Source of the DNA: Montifringilla adamsi
Taxonomy: Eukaryota > Chordata > Aves > Passeriformes > Passeridae
DNA length: 64,000 nt
Assembly: GCA_017590115.1 (NCBI GenBank)
Contig: JAGGNK010003335.1
Coordinates: forward strand, 8,123,916 to 8,187,915
Reading direction: 5' to 3'
Position numbers and translations under genes: made by a program. Below are positions 25,701-35,903 of the stretch, piece by piece. Positions within the stretch are counted from its first letter, which is position 1, and each line of letters starts with the position of its first letter. The notes beneath the pieces were generated by a model. The model saw only the letters and a program-made list of their open reading frames with translations, searched no databases and was not told the DNA's origin.

Positions 25701-28700
25701 AGTGATGCCTCAGTTATAGGGAATTTCCCGTTGGAAGACAGCTGCACTGTGGAAGAAGAAAAAAACAAAAGCAAGGCAAAACTCCATGCAAAAGGACTTC
25801 TATTCTCTGGCTTAAGTTACACAAAGCAAAGAGAGCCAAAGCTGCAGGTTCTGAAAATTATCCATTCCATTTCTTGACAAACAGAATATAAACTATCTTC
25901 AGAAATCCAAATTTCTGATTTCCTAATACTCACTCCAATCCCCAGTGCATTTCATGTTTTGTTTTTCCATCCTTCCCCTGAAGGATGAGCAGAGGGAAGG
26001 AGGACAGGCAGCAGGGCACCAGAGCAACAAGAGATCTGCAGATGGCAGCAATGTTTTATGTTCTCTGTGCACACCCAGGAGGTCTGTGGGGAGCACCTGA
26101 CCCTGGGAGAAGTGTGTGCAGCACAACAGCACAAGCAAGGCTACAGCACTGCAATTTTTCACACAAGAGTCTGCTTGGGAGCAGAATGCAGCCCAGCACA
26201 GGGGGAACAGCAGCAATTTGTGGGGGTGGTATCTGCACACCCTTATATGTCCATGCACAAAATCCCAAAGGGAAGAATGAAAGGCACATCAGACAACCCA
26301 CTGCTTTGTATATCTGGAGAAACGGATTTGAACTGCTAAAATTTCTTCCAAATTTATAAAATTTGCCATTTCAATAGCAGCTGCAGAGCTTGTGGGGCTC
26401 TGAGCACCTTATAGAAGTGACATTCCTGGGACTTGACTTTGCTGGGATAGGACTGTCATTTCACAAATTAGCAAGCTGAAGTGCAGTGACCTGCTCCAAG
26501 CTGCACAGGGACACTCTGATATATAGTTTTCTTCTCAAACATCTCTTAACCCGTCAAACCCTGCCTCATGCTGCAGTGCTGATACAGCAGGGGATATGCT
26601 GCAGCAGTGCAGACATTTTTTGGTTATGTCTGGAATACTTAGCAGCTGATGGCTTAAAATAACATCTCTGGCTGCAGAAGTTGGGAACCATTCCCACTTA
26701 CCAGCTCCACATGTGTCAGCTGCTGAGCCAGGGTGTAAGGGTCACTGCAGACACTCAGGATTTCTCTCTGAATTGATGGAGGTTTAGTTTTAAAGGCAAC
26801 CAGCTTATCAGAGACAGCAGTACTGATCTTGACAATCCCTTCTTGCCCATGGCTGAGGGTTGCAAGCTTCTGATTCAGGGCTTGCAAAAGCTGATTCATC
26901 TTTTTCCAGTAAGCCTGAAGAGACAGGGAGAGAAACATAAGCCACCCAGAAAACTTGACATTGGAGTGGTTTTTTGTGCTGGATTTTCCTTTCTGCAAAA
27001 TACTCCTAAGCCAGCAACAGGTTACCATTTTATTTCCAACAAGCCTATTTCAGAATAACCAGTTGGCTTAATTACAATTCTGTGCTCTGGACACAGAGAC
27101 TGCAGTCAAGAGAAGAGGCCGGCAGGACTGGTGGGTTGGGCTGGCACTGATACTCCAGATTCCTGCCAACATCAGGTTCAAAGGAGAGGCAATGCTACCA
27201 CAAGAGTTACTGCAGCTTTCTGGAGCACAGCAGCTTTTGGTACCTATCTTTTATGTCAGCTACATTTTGGCTGAGAACTCTACCTGTTAATGCTGCTTTG
27301 TCAACCCTTATTTATTAGGAACAAGAAATGTTTCTAATGCTATTTTCTCCATCCTTTTGACCTGAATGCAGAAGAAGCTCACAGCTGCTTGCTATCCAGC
27401 TGGAGTAGCTGGAGCATTGTGTAGCTTTGAGTATTTAATATCCAAATGTTAATTGCTACTGAAAGAAGCTCATATTGTATTCCAAGCACAGCCATGTGCT
27501 CAGCAGGATCATCATTACCAACTTGCCCAGGTTGTTCTCAGAGCTGGAGTAACTCTTTACAGACAATGAGTGGAGTCTGTGGCCATGGAGGATGAGCAGA
27601 AAGAAATTACTTCAACTGCTCATGACTGACAGATGCAGACATCACAAAACTGAGATAACAGAACTGGTGGGTGGGTTCTAAGGGTAAGGTTAATTGGAAA
27701 TGTCCTTGGCTAGACTGTGCCTCACCACAAAGAACAACACACACCTATGTCATGTCCCAAGCTGGATGCAGCTCAAGTGAGACTTTGGGAAGTAATCCCA
27801 TGGTTTAGATCCAACCCTTGTCTTCAGAGTTTTGTAGGCTGTAGATAGTCTTCAGTGTTAGGCATTGACAGCATTCCTGTTTTAAGTGTCCAAGGAACCA
27901 GAAACCAGTCAGTGCTCTTCTCAGCTGCACAGAATCCAGTCTGCACATTGGAGATAGCACCTCCTCCTACTTCACACTGAAGAGTAACTTCTCCCACCTA
28001 CTCTGTCTTCATGGCAGGGTAGGAGAGGCTGGAGACCTTTAAAACATCCCAAGTGCTTCAACTTTTGCCAGAACACTTTGTAATTTTGATGCAGCTTTTC
28101 TAACAAAAGGTTTCATTGCTCTCTTGGACTCACATTGCTCTCCTTTCACTAAGGAAGATGCTCTCTAGAGCTGGGCTAGAGCATGTACCAGATAAGCAGG
28201 ATAAGTCAGGCTCTTTTTTGTGAAACAGAGCTGTTAAATCTGAAATGAAGCAAGTACCCAGAAGGCAGGAAGCACGTGTCTTGGAGAATGACAACACAAA
28301 ATGTATTTGGAATCAAATCCCAAAGGTAGAATGAAAATTGACTGAGGAAAACCCCACTCCTTCAGTTTTTGTTACTGATGTATATTAGCTCCAAGAAAAG
28401 CCTTCTTCATGTAAATCCTCATGTCAACAGATAGTCACACTTTTGACTAACAAAGACTGTTCTGGACCCAAACTACTGACCACCATCTAAATATTTCTCT
28501 GTTTTACATCCAGGTGTGTTTGCAAACCTCAGCTTATGAAGCTCTGTGAACACAGTGTGATTTTTTAGTGAAAACTCAAATAGTGACATATTTGGCATTT
28601 TGTGAACTTATTTTGTAAATGGGAAACTCAGTTTTTTGGGGGTGGGGGGACAGCACTGAAAGCCAAGCCTTCTAATGAATAAAAAACACCTGGCTAAAAG

Positions 28701-31700
28701 ACTTGGCTGGAAACCCAGCTCCTCTTTCTAAAAGGAGTTTGGATGAAAAATCTTGGACCAGACTTGTCTATGCATTATCAAATTCTTCACAGTTTAGCCA
28801 AAAAGTCAAAAAGCTGCATAAAATTGCTTGAAAGACATGCATATTAGCCAGTCTTTCAATAAATCTTCATCAAGAGATCTAATTTCACCTCACTTTGTAG
28901 GGAATATGTCGCACAAAAAATAGACACAGACAACAGTAAACAGACTCAGGTAAGCCAACCACCTAATAAAGAATGAAGAAAAAAAAAAAAGAGACACACT
29001 TAAAGGACACAAACAATTACACAGAAATCAGAGCTCTTGAAGAGACTCACTGGAAATCAGTTGGGTGCACCCTTGCTTAGAAAGCTTTTCTGTGCACTTT
29101 GAGAGAGAAATTTTAAAAAATAAAAAATCCTGCTTTTGTCCTTCTAAAAGCCTTTCCTGCCTTCTTTAAACTACATCCACTAACTGAAAACAACATTGTT
29201 CATTACCTTCAACGTGCTGGTAATTATCTTGCCACAAAGTGACCCCCCACTGTAGAGGGGCTGCATGCTGGACTTATCAACCAATTTCACTTCACTGCCA
29301 CATTAACAGTCAAAAGAAGCACACTACTGTTTAATATTTAAAGAAAATGTTTCGTTCTTAACTAGGAAAGTTCCTCTGAAGACAGCAGGCCTCAGCAGGT
29401 GGCTTAGGAGCTCAAATTTTAATTAAAATTTCTAACTCTAAATGCAAATCACAGCACTTACTAAGAAATGCTTCTCAGCATGGACACCTTTATAAGCACA
29501 TCACAGCCTTTAGAAAGTGGACTCTACAAAGAACAGGAGCAGACACTGCAGGGGAAAATCCTGCACTGACCTACATGGACTGGATGACATCACAAATCTT
29601 TCAGTCTTTAACTTCTGTGGCTCACAATGGGAACAAGTTTCTTCCAAAAAACTAATGGTCACCATCACTCTTCTGTGCTGTCCCTTAAAAAAAAGGACAT
29701 TTGCATTCGGAGGATATGAGCTGTTTCTTAAATTAATTATTGATTTTGCCCAGGCATAATCACTTGCAATTATAGTGCCTAGTAATATCTGAAAACAGTG
29801 ATTTGAAGCTAATGTAGTCTGAGGCTCCCCAGGGCACCCACAAAGATTTTTACACAGCTGTGCGCGCTCCAGAGCAAAGGTGGGCAGTGCTTGCTCAGGT
29901 TAGGCAAATAAACCAGAAAGCTGATTTACAGCATTTATGATTCTTCACCAGGGCAACTACTGCTGTTAAAGAGCACATGCTAAGTCCTTGCTCTCCACCC
30001 TTTGGGTCCTTCTCTCCAGTGGACACAACTCTGGAGGGTCTGCATGGGTTTCCCTCACTTCTGATGCTGAAGGGCTGCAAGGTGGCTTTGGCTGGGGCTG
30101 GCCAGGAGCAAGTTCATTGCCTCTTTCCCTTGAAGGAATTCTACTACTCTGGTTAATGGAACTCAAGCCACTTTGGCTCTTTCTGAGTTTTTTTGTTGCC
30201 TTCACCTCCACTGTGTCTCACAGCTTCCCTGTCCTACCCCTTCTCTCCCACGGGCTGCCCAGCACAGGCAGTCAATCCATGCCAGCCTACAGCTCCCTGA
30301 AGTGTTAGACATGATGCCAGCCCAGTCCAAGAGCAGCTGTTTCCATTTATGACATATTTCATGGGCATAGAAGAGCCCAATTTAATTTTTTCTTGTGCTG
30401 CAGCCCCGCTAATTCCTTCTGTCCTCTCTCCCATCCTCACGGGTATGTTCTTGGTGTTCTACTGGACTGAACTCCTCTGTGGCTCGAGGCCAGGCCTTCA
30501 TGTAGCCCGTGGAACTGAATTTTTCCACATCCCATGGTTAACCTAGAAGTAATTACAGACTCCCAGTGTACTATTTGCTTATTATTTTCATGAACTTTGT
30601 GGTCTTTTTAATGTTTCTGAATTAATTTATGGGGCTCACCCACCTGAATTTGCAAGCAGGTCTCCCAGAGGCTCCATTCACTGTGACCCACTGTGCCACA
30701 CACAGAGCTCACATATTGGAACTCAGGACCATACAGACCTCCAGCCTGAGTCTGTGCTCAGCAGGCCACACACGGCTGTCTTCTGCCACCTCCATGCTCC
30801 TAGACAAGCTACATGTCCACTAATATTAGTATTTTCTTGGAATATAAAAACTTAGATCCAGAGAAGCTGTGGATGCTCCACCCTTGGAAGTGCTGAAGGC
30901 CGGGTTGAACAGGGCTTGGAGAGCCTGGTGTAGAGGAAGGTGTCCCTGCCAGTGGTAGGGATGTAGAACAAGATGGTCTTTAAGGTCCCTTCCAACCCAA
31001 AGCAGCTTGTGATTCTATGATTCTAACTTGGGAGATCACAGCTCTGCTGCTATTTGAATTGTCACCAGCACATTCAGTCTATGCTATGCCTTCAAATATT
31101 CCTTCTATAAAATGGGAATGCTGTTATCCTACAATTCCATGTGCAGGAGATAAATTCCAATGCTCACTGCTCCAGGAGCACCTAAATAGAGATGTGACTT
31201 TCAGAGAAGATACTACAGGTTTTTACATTATTAGAGAAAAAAACCTCTGTGAGTATCCAGGAAGAGGCATGGAACAGAATGCAGGAAAAATAGGAAAAGA
31301 AGGAACCAAGTGGGAAAATGAGCTTAATGTATCAGCAGAACACGCCAAGTCAGGCATCCTCACCTCATCACATGGGGCTATCCTGTGAATCATGTCTTTG
31401 AGATGCCCAATCATCCGCTCTTCCTGGAAGTCATACGGGAATGTCTCTGTCCACTCTGTCAGCAACTGTAAGATTTTGGGTCCAAATTTTCTGATTCGAG
31501 CCTGAAATGAAAACCATTTAATGAGGACAGGGACTGAAACATGTTTACTCATTAAAGTCTCTGTGTGTGTGTGTCACTGAACATGGGGCCAGGTTTTCAA
31601 AGAAGGCATTTGTGTTGCACCTGCAAAACCTGCACACATGCATACAAAGAGTGTGGTGCACAAAATAATACATTTTGGCATGCAAAATGTACCAGAACTC

Positions 31701-34700
31701 GGGTGCATGCACAACTGCCTGTTTTACATGCAGATTTAAGTATTCTGCACATGCAATTGGCCTGTTTATGGTTGGATGGACATTTTGTTGGTGCAACCTT
31801 TATACCTTTTTTTAAAACATCTGGCCCTTTTGCTGATTCAAAACATTTGTTCTTCCCTTTAGTACTCACAACCCTTCTATGTTTTCATCCTTCTCTGAAA
31901 AATTGCAATGAATTTCTTGACCATCAAAGAGGTTTTTTTGCTCCTTTGCTTTCTGGCTGTATGAAAAAAACTGCTTCACAAGTGCCACCAGTGGCAGATG
32001 CACAATGAAGAAAAAGATGAACAGAACAGCAGCACTTTTGTAACTTTACCTGGGCTGCTGGTAGTGTTGCTCTCTTCCCACATGAGCTCAAGGTCGTGAT
32101 GGGACAAGGACACTCACACAGCATACAGCTGCTGCCCACTTCTGGTGGAGATTCATCTGAGGATGTGGCAGTGGAAATAGTCGGGATGGGGCAAGGAGGG
32201 AAATGCAGGGAATGGCACAACTGGTGCATTAGTGTTATCTCAAAAGACAGCCAGTGTGGCTACTCCCAAAGCTTTCAGCCTCCGTTATGTGAAAAGGAAA
32301 TGGTGTTAAAAAACAAACTGCATTTTTATTTACAGAAAACACAGACCGAAACAAGCAGCCTTCTTCTGCATCCCCACGTACTGCAGCTGAAGTGTACCCT
32401 GCAATCAGGAAAAATTATACTCTTAAGCTCCCTGGCTCTTTGTTTTTCAACCAAGGTGGTCAAAATGCATATTTCAGCTTTCCACCAACAACAGGTTTCA
32501 ATGAACCACATCTCTAAAAATAACTGCTGTCAGCTAGCATTAAGCTCAGGCTCAAAGACCAGCAGGTGGCTGCTAAAGGGAAAGCTTTATTGGAAACTAC
32601 AAAGGTCTGGGGAGACATTTGCTCCAGCTGTGTAAACTGCATTATGAATTGATGGAGAGGACTTTGTGCAAGTCACAGGGCATGGGATGGGAGGCTGCTT
32701 GTGTACAAAGTTTCAGAATCAGCCCTGCTCTCAGGAACACAAAATCAGCCGTGTCCCACCAGCCCTGTGCTGCTACAAAACCCAGAAGAACTTCAGGCAG
32801 ATAAGAAGTTTTCATAATAAGACAGTGTTTTTATTTTCTTGTAAGTTTAATGAGCAGCAAAACTTTGCAATGGTCACATTTAATCCTACTAAACTTGTAT
32901 CTGTCATAGAATTGGAGAACAGAACCTCACAGCTTTGCAAAACTTGTTTTGCATGGTTTACCCCATACAAATATTTCTATTAACACTGGAGTCTGGGATT
33001 GCTGAGCATTCTGGAGAATGACCCTCCACAGTGAATGCAGAGCTCCTGCTACTCATGGAACCAGTTGCCTGTGCAAAAACAAGCACATGGTCTGATGTTG
33101 GTGACTCAGTATTTGATGCCAAACTCACAGTTTCAAAGATGGAAAGCCTGATATTGAAAACCATTTCAGAATTTCTGGAAATCTCCAAGAAATGCATGTT
33201 CTGAGCCTCTCCACTGCTCTGAAGGTGCGTCTCCTGCTGCAGATAACATACCAAACAAGTGTTCATCAATGCAGCAAGGAGAGCGTGGGCAGAACCCAGC
33301 ACTGAGCAGCATCCAGTGGGACCCATCACCTCTGCACTGTCTGTGGCACTGCCAGAGGATGCACGTGTGTTCCTACACACTGTACCAGGCTGCACAGTCC
33401 CTGGGGCAAAGGGGGAAGAGTGCTGAGGCAGGAACAGCTTGGATTTTCTCATTCTGTTCACCTGTGAGGGCCCCCGCTGCTGCTCCTGCCCATTCCTGGT
33501 GCTCCACTGGTGCTGCTCTGAGGGCAGAGGGTGGTGGGCACCTGCCCCCTATTACACAGTGCTCAAAGTGGCAGGGAAGGCCAAGGGGAAATATTACTGT
33601 ACCAGGAGCAAGAAAGCAAAGGGGCAGAGACATTAAGTAAAAATGGGAGAGAGAGTGGTGTGTGGACATCTGCACTCGACAGTGTGTGAGGGTTGTGTCC
33701 TACCTCCTTGCATCCTGCAGGCTTCCCCAGAGCCTTAAAGAAGTTAAGAAGGAAAATCACCTGGGAAGACTGAGACGGGGAAAGGGAAAATCAGAAGAAG
33801 ATTTGAACTACTGCCTGAAGCACTGCTCTCAGACATGGATACCAGGATGCCTCCATGTCAGGATCTCAGTGGCAAATACTTTATGAGAAAGATTCCTTCA
33901 ATCTAAAGAGAGGCAAGGGAAACACGCCAGAGTCCCAGAATCCTCTCCCCATTGAAAACGCCTCACATTTTTCTGCTGTAAACATAAACTAACCTTGTCC
34001 AGCACGGGGTCATCCAGCCGCTGCTGCTCAATGCACTTGTGACAAACTCGGGACAAAAGCTCATGGGGTTCGATGAAGAGTCTGGAACTCAGCAGGAATG
34101 TAAAGATATAGGCTTTCTGCAGGACAAAGACAAGGAGACCTACTGTAAGCAGCCACACAGTGGGTAGTATTGACTGTAAAAGCCCTGAACTTCACAGCTT
34201 TTCCATTTCTACTTGGCAAGACCTTTTTCTCTAAAAGAAATAATTCCTGACCATGGAATTGGTTACACTGGGCACAGGAGGCAGCAGCATCTCCTTCCTC
34301 CATAGCATCCACTTCCAGCCCTTGGTTGCCTAAACCCTGGGCAAACATCCAGTGAAGAGAGCGTGCAGGAGCAAGGCCAGGTACAGGAGACAGCCCAAGC
34401 AGGATGCTGGAGACAGGAAAGCTAAAAGGGCAGGAACCTCTGTGTTGTACTGGGCTGGGAGCTGCAGACACCCCCACATCGGCCACATCTTGCTATTGCC
34501 CTGCAGATATCACCCAGCCTATTTTAAGCAAGATTTAATTTATTCTATTAACTCCCCAAATTTCATTTCTATCAGCCAAGTCATATCACATGCAGTTCCA
34601 CATCTGTGAAGCTGTGGGAAGCAGGTCTGCAGGATAAATCCTTGGATTATTCAAATTATTCCAGCAGTGAATTTAAAATACATGCATGAAGTCTCAGTTG

Positions 34701-35903
34701 TTGCATCCTGACCCCTCCTTGCATCCTTGCACCTGAATTATCTCTTTTCCACCAGCCCTAGCCCTGCTCCCAAGCAGCAGGTATAATATTACATATCATG
34801 CATTGCCTAATGAAAATCTCACAGCCTGATCTGCCCATTACCTATTTTTATTGCCTTTCTGTTCCTTTTTTATTTTTTTTTTTAAAGTTGAGATGCTTCT
34901 TTATTACTTATTTTTAGCTGATCAGAAACTGAGCTCCGGGTAATTTAAAACATGCTGCCTGCTCTGCATTGATAACTTTCCCAGTCTCCTCAAGTACTCA
35001 GAAGTCAATGCTCCTCTGTGCTTTGAAATACAAGCCATGGAGATATATTAGCACTTAAAAGTCTTCCAGTCAAACTCTGTCTGAATTCCACTGAGGATGT
35101 ACAAAATCCAGTGAAGTCAATAGCTTGCAGGACCATAAACCTGCTTCCAGTTTAGATCTTCACACTTGTGGTGAGGAAACATTTAATTTCCACTGACGAA
35201 GCAAGGATTAGGATCTGGACTATGCTGTGCAGTGACTGCAAAGTTGTGAATACAATACACGTAAATTACCAACCCACCAGAAGAAGCATCTTTGTCATCA
35301 CCAAGGGAATGCTCTGTACATACAGGCAAACCTGGATGACTTCAGCAGCCACTGAAATTCAGCTAATTTAATGCCAGTTCAGACTTGGGAGTTTTTTGCT
35401 TCAGTTTTCCTCTAAACCTCTCTGGGAAGCGCTGCTATTTTTGAAAAGCTCCAACTGCTACATCACTAATTCATTACCACGACAGCTCCCCCAACCCTGT
35501 TCTCTTATTTAAAGGCAGTATCATCTTTGGGATCTGCTTTTTCATGGGAACAATTATAGAGCAGTGAAACAGCATTTAAAGCAATGCATCAATTTACCAA
35601 GCTTTAATTGTATGCAGCTTTTAAATGAGCCCTCTTAACTCAAAATTTAACACATTTGCACTTTTGCATAAAGTGCTGCTCCAATTCATCAAAATTAAAT
35701 CATTTATTATACTGTGAATTGCTTACTTCAGGGTAGTAATCAGTGGTAGGTATCAGATGCTGGATCAGAGCATCCAGAGATGCTGAGGTAAGGTTTCCAT
35801 CCTGGAAGATCAGTCCTCCTTGTTCACCTTCTTTTGAAGTATGTAGATGAGGGCTGAAGCCACATGGGGTAAACATGCTGGTAGAACTCAGCGTTTGGGG
35901 CAT
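11648..35903 (-). CDS. RASGEF1C: RASGEF1C, Ras-GEF domain family member 1C (13 coding exons, spliced)
   Basis: Predicted guanine-nucleotide exchange factor for Ras-family small GTPases; the paralogues RASGEF1A and RASGEF1B act mainly on RAP2, and RASGEF1C itself is little characterised. Seen in the sequence: 13 minus-strand exons (35903-35727, 34116-33994, 31501-31364, 26914-26702, 24626-24552, 21193-21098, 20016-19914, 19813-19734, 19062-18967, 14541-14446, 14300-14177, 12143-12071, 11672-11648) join in frame to 472 codons. Domains: REM/RasGEF_N at about residues 38-166, catalytic RasGEF (CDC25) at about 205-457. Key motifs are [14 protein letters not shown] (204-217), [12 protein letters not shown] (296-307) and [11 protein letters not shown] near 391-401. 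The C1 paralogue is chosen over 1A/1B from remembered family sequences: the start [39 protein letters not shown] and [13 protein letters not shown]. Intron phases are 0 for introns 1-6 and 8-10, 1 for introns 7 and 11, and 2 for intron 12. No frameshift or internal stop. Family assignment is very secure; the paralogue call is strong but from memory. Confidence 0.96.
11673..12070 (-). other. RASGEF1C: RASGEF1C intron 12 (398 bp)
   Basis: GT (GTAACC) to AG (TTTACAG). It contains an A14 run on the plus strand at 11700-11713, which is T14 on the gene strand close to the acceptor. Nothing else noted. Confidence 0.88.
12071..12143 (-). CDS. RASGEF1C: RASGEF1C coding exon 12 (residues 441-465)
   Basis: 73 bp; completes G441 and ends after two bases of an Arg codon. 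Acceptor …ATTTACTGTTTCCAG, donor AAG|GTAACC. It encodes [20 protein letters not shown] then [16 protein letters not shown] is the conserved end of the catalytic domain in this family. Confidence 0.95.
12144..14176 (-). other. RASGEF1C: RASGEF1C intron 11 (about 2.0 kb)
   Basis: Bounded by GTAAGA and TTTCCAG. AT-rich, no recognised repeat or nested gene. Confidence 0.88.
14177..14300 (-). CDS. RASGEF1C: RASGEF1C coding exon 11 (residues 400-441, G441 split)
   Basis: 124 bp; starts in phase 0 and ends after the first base of a Gly codon. Acceptor …TTTGTGTTTACAG, donor GATG|GTAAGA. It encodes [20 protein letters not shown] then [21 protein letters not shown]. By analogy with SOS it covers the helical hairpin that prises open the Ras nucleotide site. 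[13 protein letters not shown] is the 1C-type version of the segment. Confidence 0.96.
14446..14541 (-). CDS. RASGEF1C: RASGEF1C coding exon 10 (residues 368-399)
   Basis: 96 bp, phase 0 both ends; too short to appear as a clear ORF. Acceptor …TTTCTCTCCACAG, donor GAA|GTAAGA. It encodes [20 protein letters not shown] then [12 protein letters not shown]. The IPFF…KDIYFLNEG block matches the SOS segment PFFGIYLTNI at the Ras-facing side of the domain. The following intron is only 145 bp. Confidence 0.95.
14832..14855. repeat. Perfect inverted repeat, 10-bp arms, 4-nt loop
   Basis: Arms CTGTCTGATG and CATCAGACAG around the loop ACAA. It lies in intron 9. No surrounding features of a small-RNA precursor were seen; the stem is short. 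Confidence 0.9.
15852..15889. repeat. 19-bp tandem duplication
   Basis: Two head-to-tail copies of TTAATGTTATTCCATCTCA, differing at one base (C/T). In intron 9. Confidence 0.9.
18148..18163. repeat. A16 homopolymer
   Basis: Run of 16 A followed by an A-rich GAAAAGAAAATAA stretch. In intron 9; origin not clear. Confidence 0.8.
18967..19062 (-). CDS. RASGEF1C: RASGEF1C coding exon 9 (residues 336-367)
   Basis: 96 bp, phase 0 both ends. The acceptor is a TAG (…GCTTGTAG), the donor AAG|GTGCGT. It encodes [20 protein letters not shown] then [12 protein letters not shown]. This catalytic-domain segment is nearly invariant in RASGEF1B and 1C. The exon is GC-rich with about seven CpGs in 66 bp, in sharp contrast to the surrounding introns. 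Confidence 0.95.
19063..19733 (-). other. RASGEF1C: RASGEF1C intron 8 (671 bp)
   Basis: Bounded by GTAAAA and TTGTAG. Its 5' end on the gene strand is GT followed directly by 36 A. The rest is unremarkable; ORFs at 19230-19637 plus and similar are chance. Confidence 0.9.
19696..19731. repeat. T36 homopolymer at the exon 8 donor
   Basis: Thirty-six consecutive T on the plus strand (A36 on the gene strand), beginning at intron position +3 of the exon 8 donor. It is the longest homopolymer in the window. Such a run is prone both to replication slippage and to sequencing or assembly length error. Confidence 0.9.
19734..19813 (-). CDS. RASGEF1C: RASGEF1C coding exon 8 (residues 309-335)
   Basis: 80 bp; completes S309 and ends in phase 0. 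The acceptor is a TAG (…CACTCGTAG), the donor GAG|GTAAAA. It encodes [20 protein letters not shown] then KFFILE, the helix after the NFN motif in the catalytic domain (SP..RL..TW is family-wide). The donor is followed at once by an unbroken run of A on the gene strand, 36 in all, so the donor has A instead of the usual G at position +5. Confidence 0.94.
19814..19913 (-). other. RASGEF1C: RASGEF1C intron 7 (100 bp)
   Basis: Exactly 100 bp, GTAAGT to TCGTAG, phase 1. A very short intron, near the practical lower limit for vertebrate splicing. Confidence 0.92.
19914..20016 (-). CDS. RASGEF1C: RASGEF1C coding exon 7 (residues 275-309, S309 split)
   Basis: 103 bp; starts in phase 0 and ends after the first base of a Ser codon. 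Acceptor …TTTAATTTACAG, donor ATTT|GTAAGT. It encodes [20 protein letters not shown] then [14 protein letters not shown]. The [16 protein letters not shown] block corresponds to the conserved NFN motif of SOS and CDC25 proteins that contacts Ras. The next intron is only 100 bp. Confidence 0.95.
20017..21097 (-). other. RASGEF1C: RASGEF1C intron 6 (about 1.1 kb)
   Basis: Bounded by GTAAGT and TTTACAG. No recognised repeat or gene inside. Confidence 0.88.
21098..21193 (-). CDS. RASGEF1C: RASGEF1C coding exon 6 (residues 243-274)
   Basis: 96 bp, phase 0 both ends. Acceptor …TTTTCCCCTCAG, donor ATG|GTAAGT. It encodes [20 protein letters not shown] then [12 protein letters not shown]. The [20 protein letters not shown] helix lies in the catalytic Ras-GEF domain and is the most RASGEF1C-like block in the gene. 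Confidence 0.95.
22955..23400 (+). mobile_element. CR1 LINE 3' fragment, about 450 bp
   Basis: Reads as the last part of CR1 through to the 3' end: the block near 23180-23290 translates in part to [20 protein letters not shown], the CR1-typical segment, then GATGATCTTGGAAGTC, TTTTCCAACCTAAA and a degenerate TTTTTTGATTCT end. The 5' part is truncated, as usual for CR1. It is antisense to RASGEF1C. No reverse transcriptase or endonuclease remains, so it is dead. Confidence 0.93.
23731..23803. repeat. (ATCC)n microsatellite, about 18 units
   Basis: Tetranucleotide repeat of about 72 bp, with one CCGT in place of CCAT near the start and otherwise perfect. Long ORFs reading HPSIHPSI or DGWMDGWM are products of this repeat. 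A likely polymorphic marker. Confidence 0.97.
24552..24626 (-). CDS. RASGEF1C: RASGEF1C coding exon 5 (residues 218-242)
   Basis: 75 bp, phase 0 both ends; found by reading the minus strand, since it is too short to stand out as an ORF. Acceptor …CTACCCTCAACAG, donor AAG|GTATGG. It encodes [16 protein letters not shown] and then HKDPLDGTK, matching the family block [18 protein letters not shown] of the CDC25 domain. The long plus-strand ORF over this position is a chance shadow. Confidence 0.94.
24627..26701 (-). other. RASGEF1C: RASGEF1C intron 4 (about 2.1 kb)
   Basis: Bounded by GTAAGT and CTCAACAG. No recognised repeat; overlapping ORFs at 25923-26359 on both strands are unsupported. Confidence 0.88.
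26702..26914 (-). CDS. RASGEF1C: RASGEF1C coding exon 4 (residues 147-217)
   Basis: 213 bp, the longest coding exon, phase 0 both ends. Acceptor …TGTCTCTTCAG, donor CTG|GTAAGT. It begins [18 protein letters not shown] (end of the REM domain), passes through a linker with [15 protein letters not shown], and ends [14 protein letters not shown], the first conserved block of the catalytic CDC25 domain. The linker (about residues 166-190) is the part that differs most from the mammalian protein as I recall it. Confidence 0.95.
26915..31363 (-). other. RASGEF1C: RASGEF1C intron 3 (about 4.4 kb)
   Basis: Bounded by GTGAGG and TCTTCAG; the largest intron between coding exons, slightly longer than intron 9. 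It contains a CR1 tail at 30850-31024 and a short A-rich run near 28979-28990. Confidence 0.88.
30850..31024 (+). mobile_element. CR1 LINE, 3' end fragment
   Basis: Contains GGATGCTCCACCCTTGGAAG and, further on, AAGATGGTCTTTAAGGTCCC, TTCCAACCCAAA and TGATTCTATGATTCT. This is the best-preserved CR1 tail in the window, hence probably the youngest of the three. Antisense to RASGEF1C, 5'-truncated, non-coding. Confidence 0.95.
31364..31501 (-). CDS. RASGEF1C: RASGEF1C coding exon 3 (residues 101-146)
   Basis: 138 bp, phase 0 both ends. Acceptor …CATTTCAG, donor GAG|GTGAGG. It encodes [20 protein letters not shown] followed by FPYDFQEE and ends in APCDE. This is the middle of the REM domain, with the [13 protein letters not shown] helix typical of the RASGEF1 family. 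Confidence 0.95.
31502..33993 (-). other. RASGEF1C: RASGEF1C intron 2 (about 2.5 kb)
   Basis: Bounded by GTTAGT and CATTTCAG. A short TG run lies at about 31560-31573. ORFs here (31565-32008 and 32096-32635 plus, 32958-33461 minus) show no recognisable domain. Confidence 0.88.
33994..34116 (-). CDS. RASGEF1C: RASGEF1C coding exon 2 (residues 60-100)
   Basis: 123 bp, phase 0 at both ends. Acceptor …GTCCTGCAG, donor AAG|GTTAGT. It encodes [20 protein letters not shown] and continues to PVLDK, the first helices of the REM (N-terminal Ras-GEF) domain. In RASGEF proteins this domain supports the catalytic core structurally. The RLFIEP and PVLDK segments favour RASGEF1C over 1A (RVFMPP) or 1B (RLFIHP). 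Confidence 0.95.
34117..35726 (-). other. RASGEF1C: RASGEF1C intron 1 between coding exons 1 and 2 (1.6 kb)
   Basis: Bounded by GTAAGC and GTCCTGCAG. No repeat or gene recognised. Confidence 0.88.
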
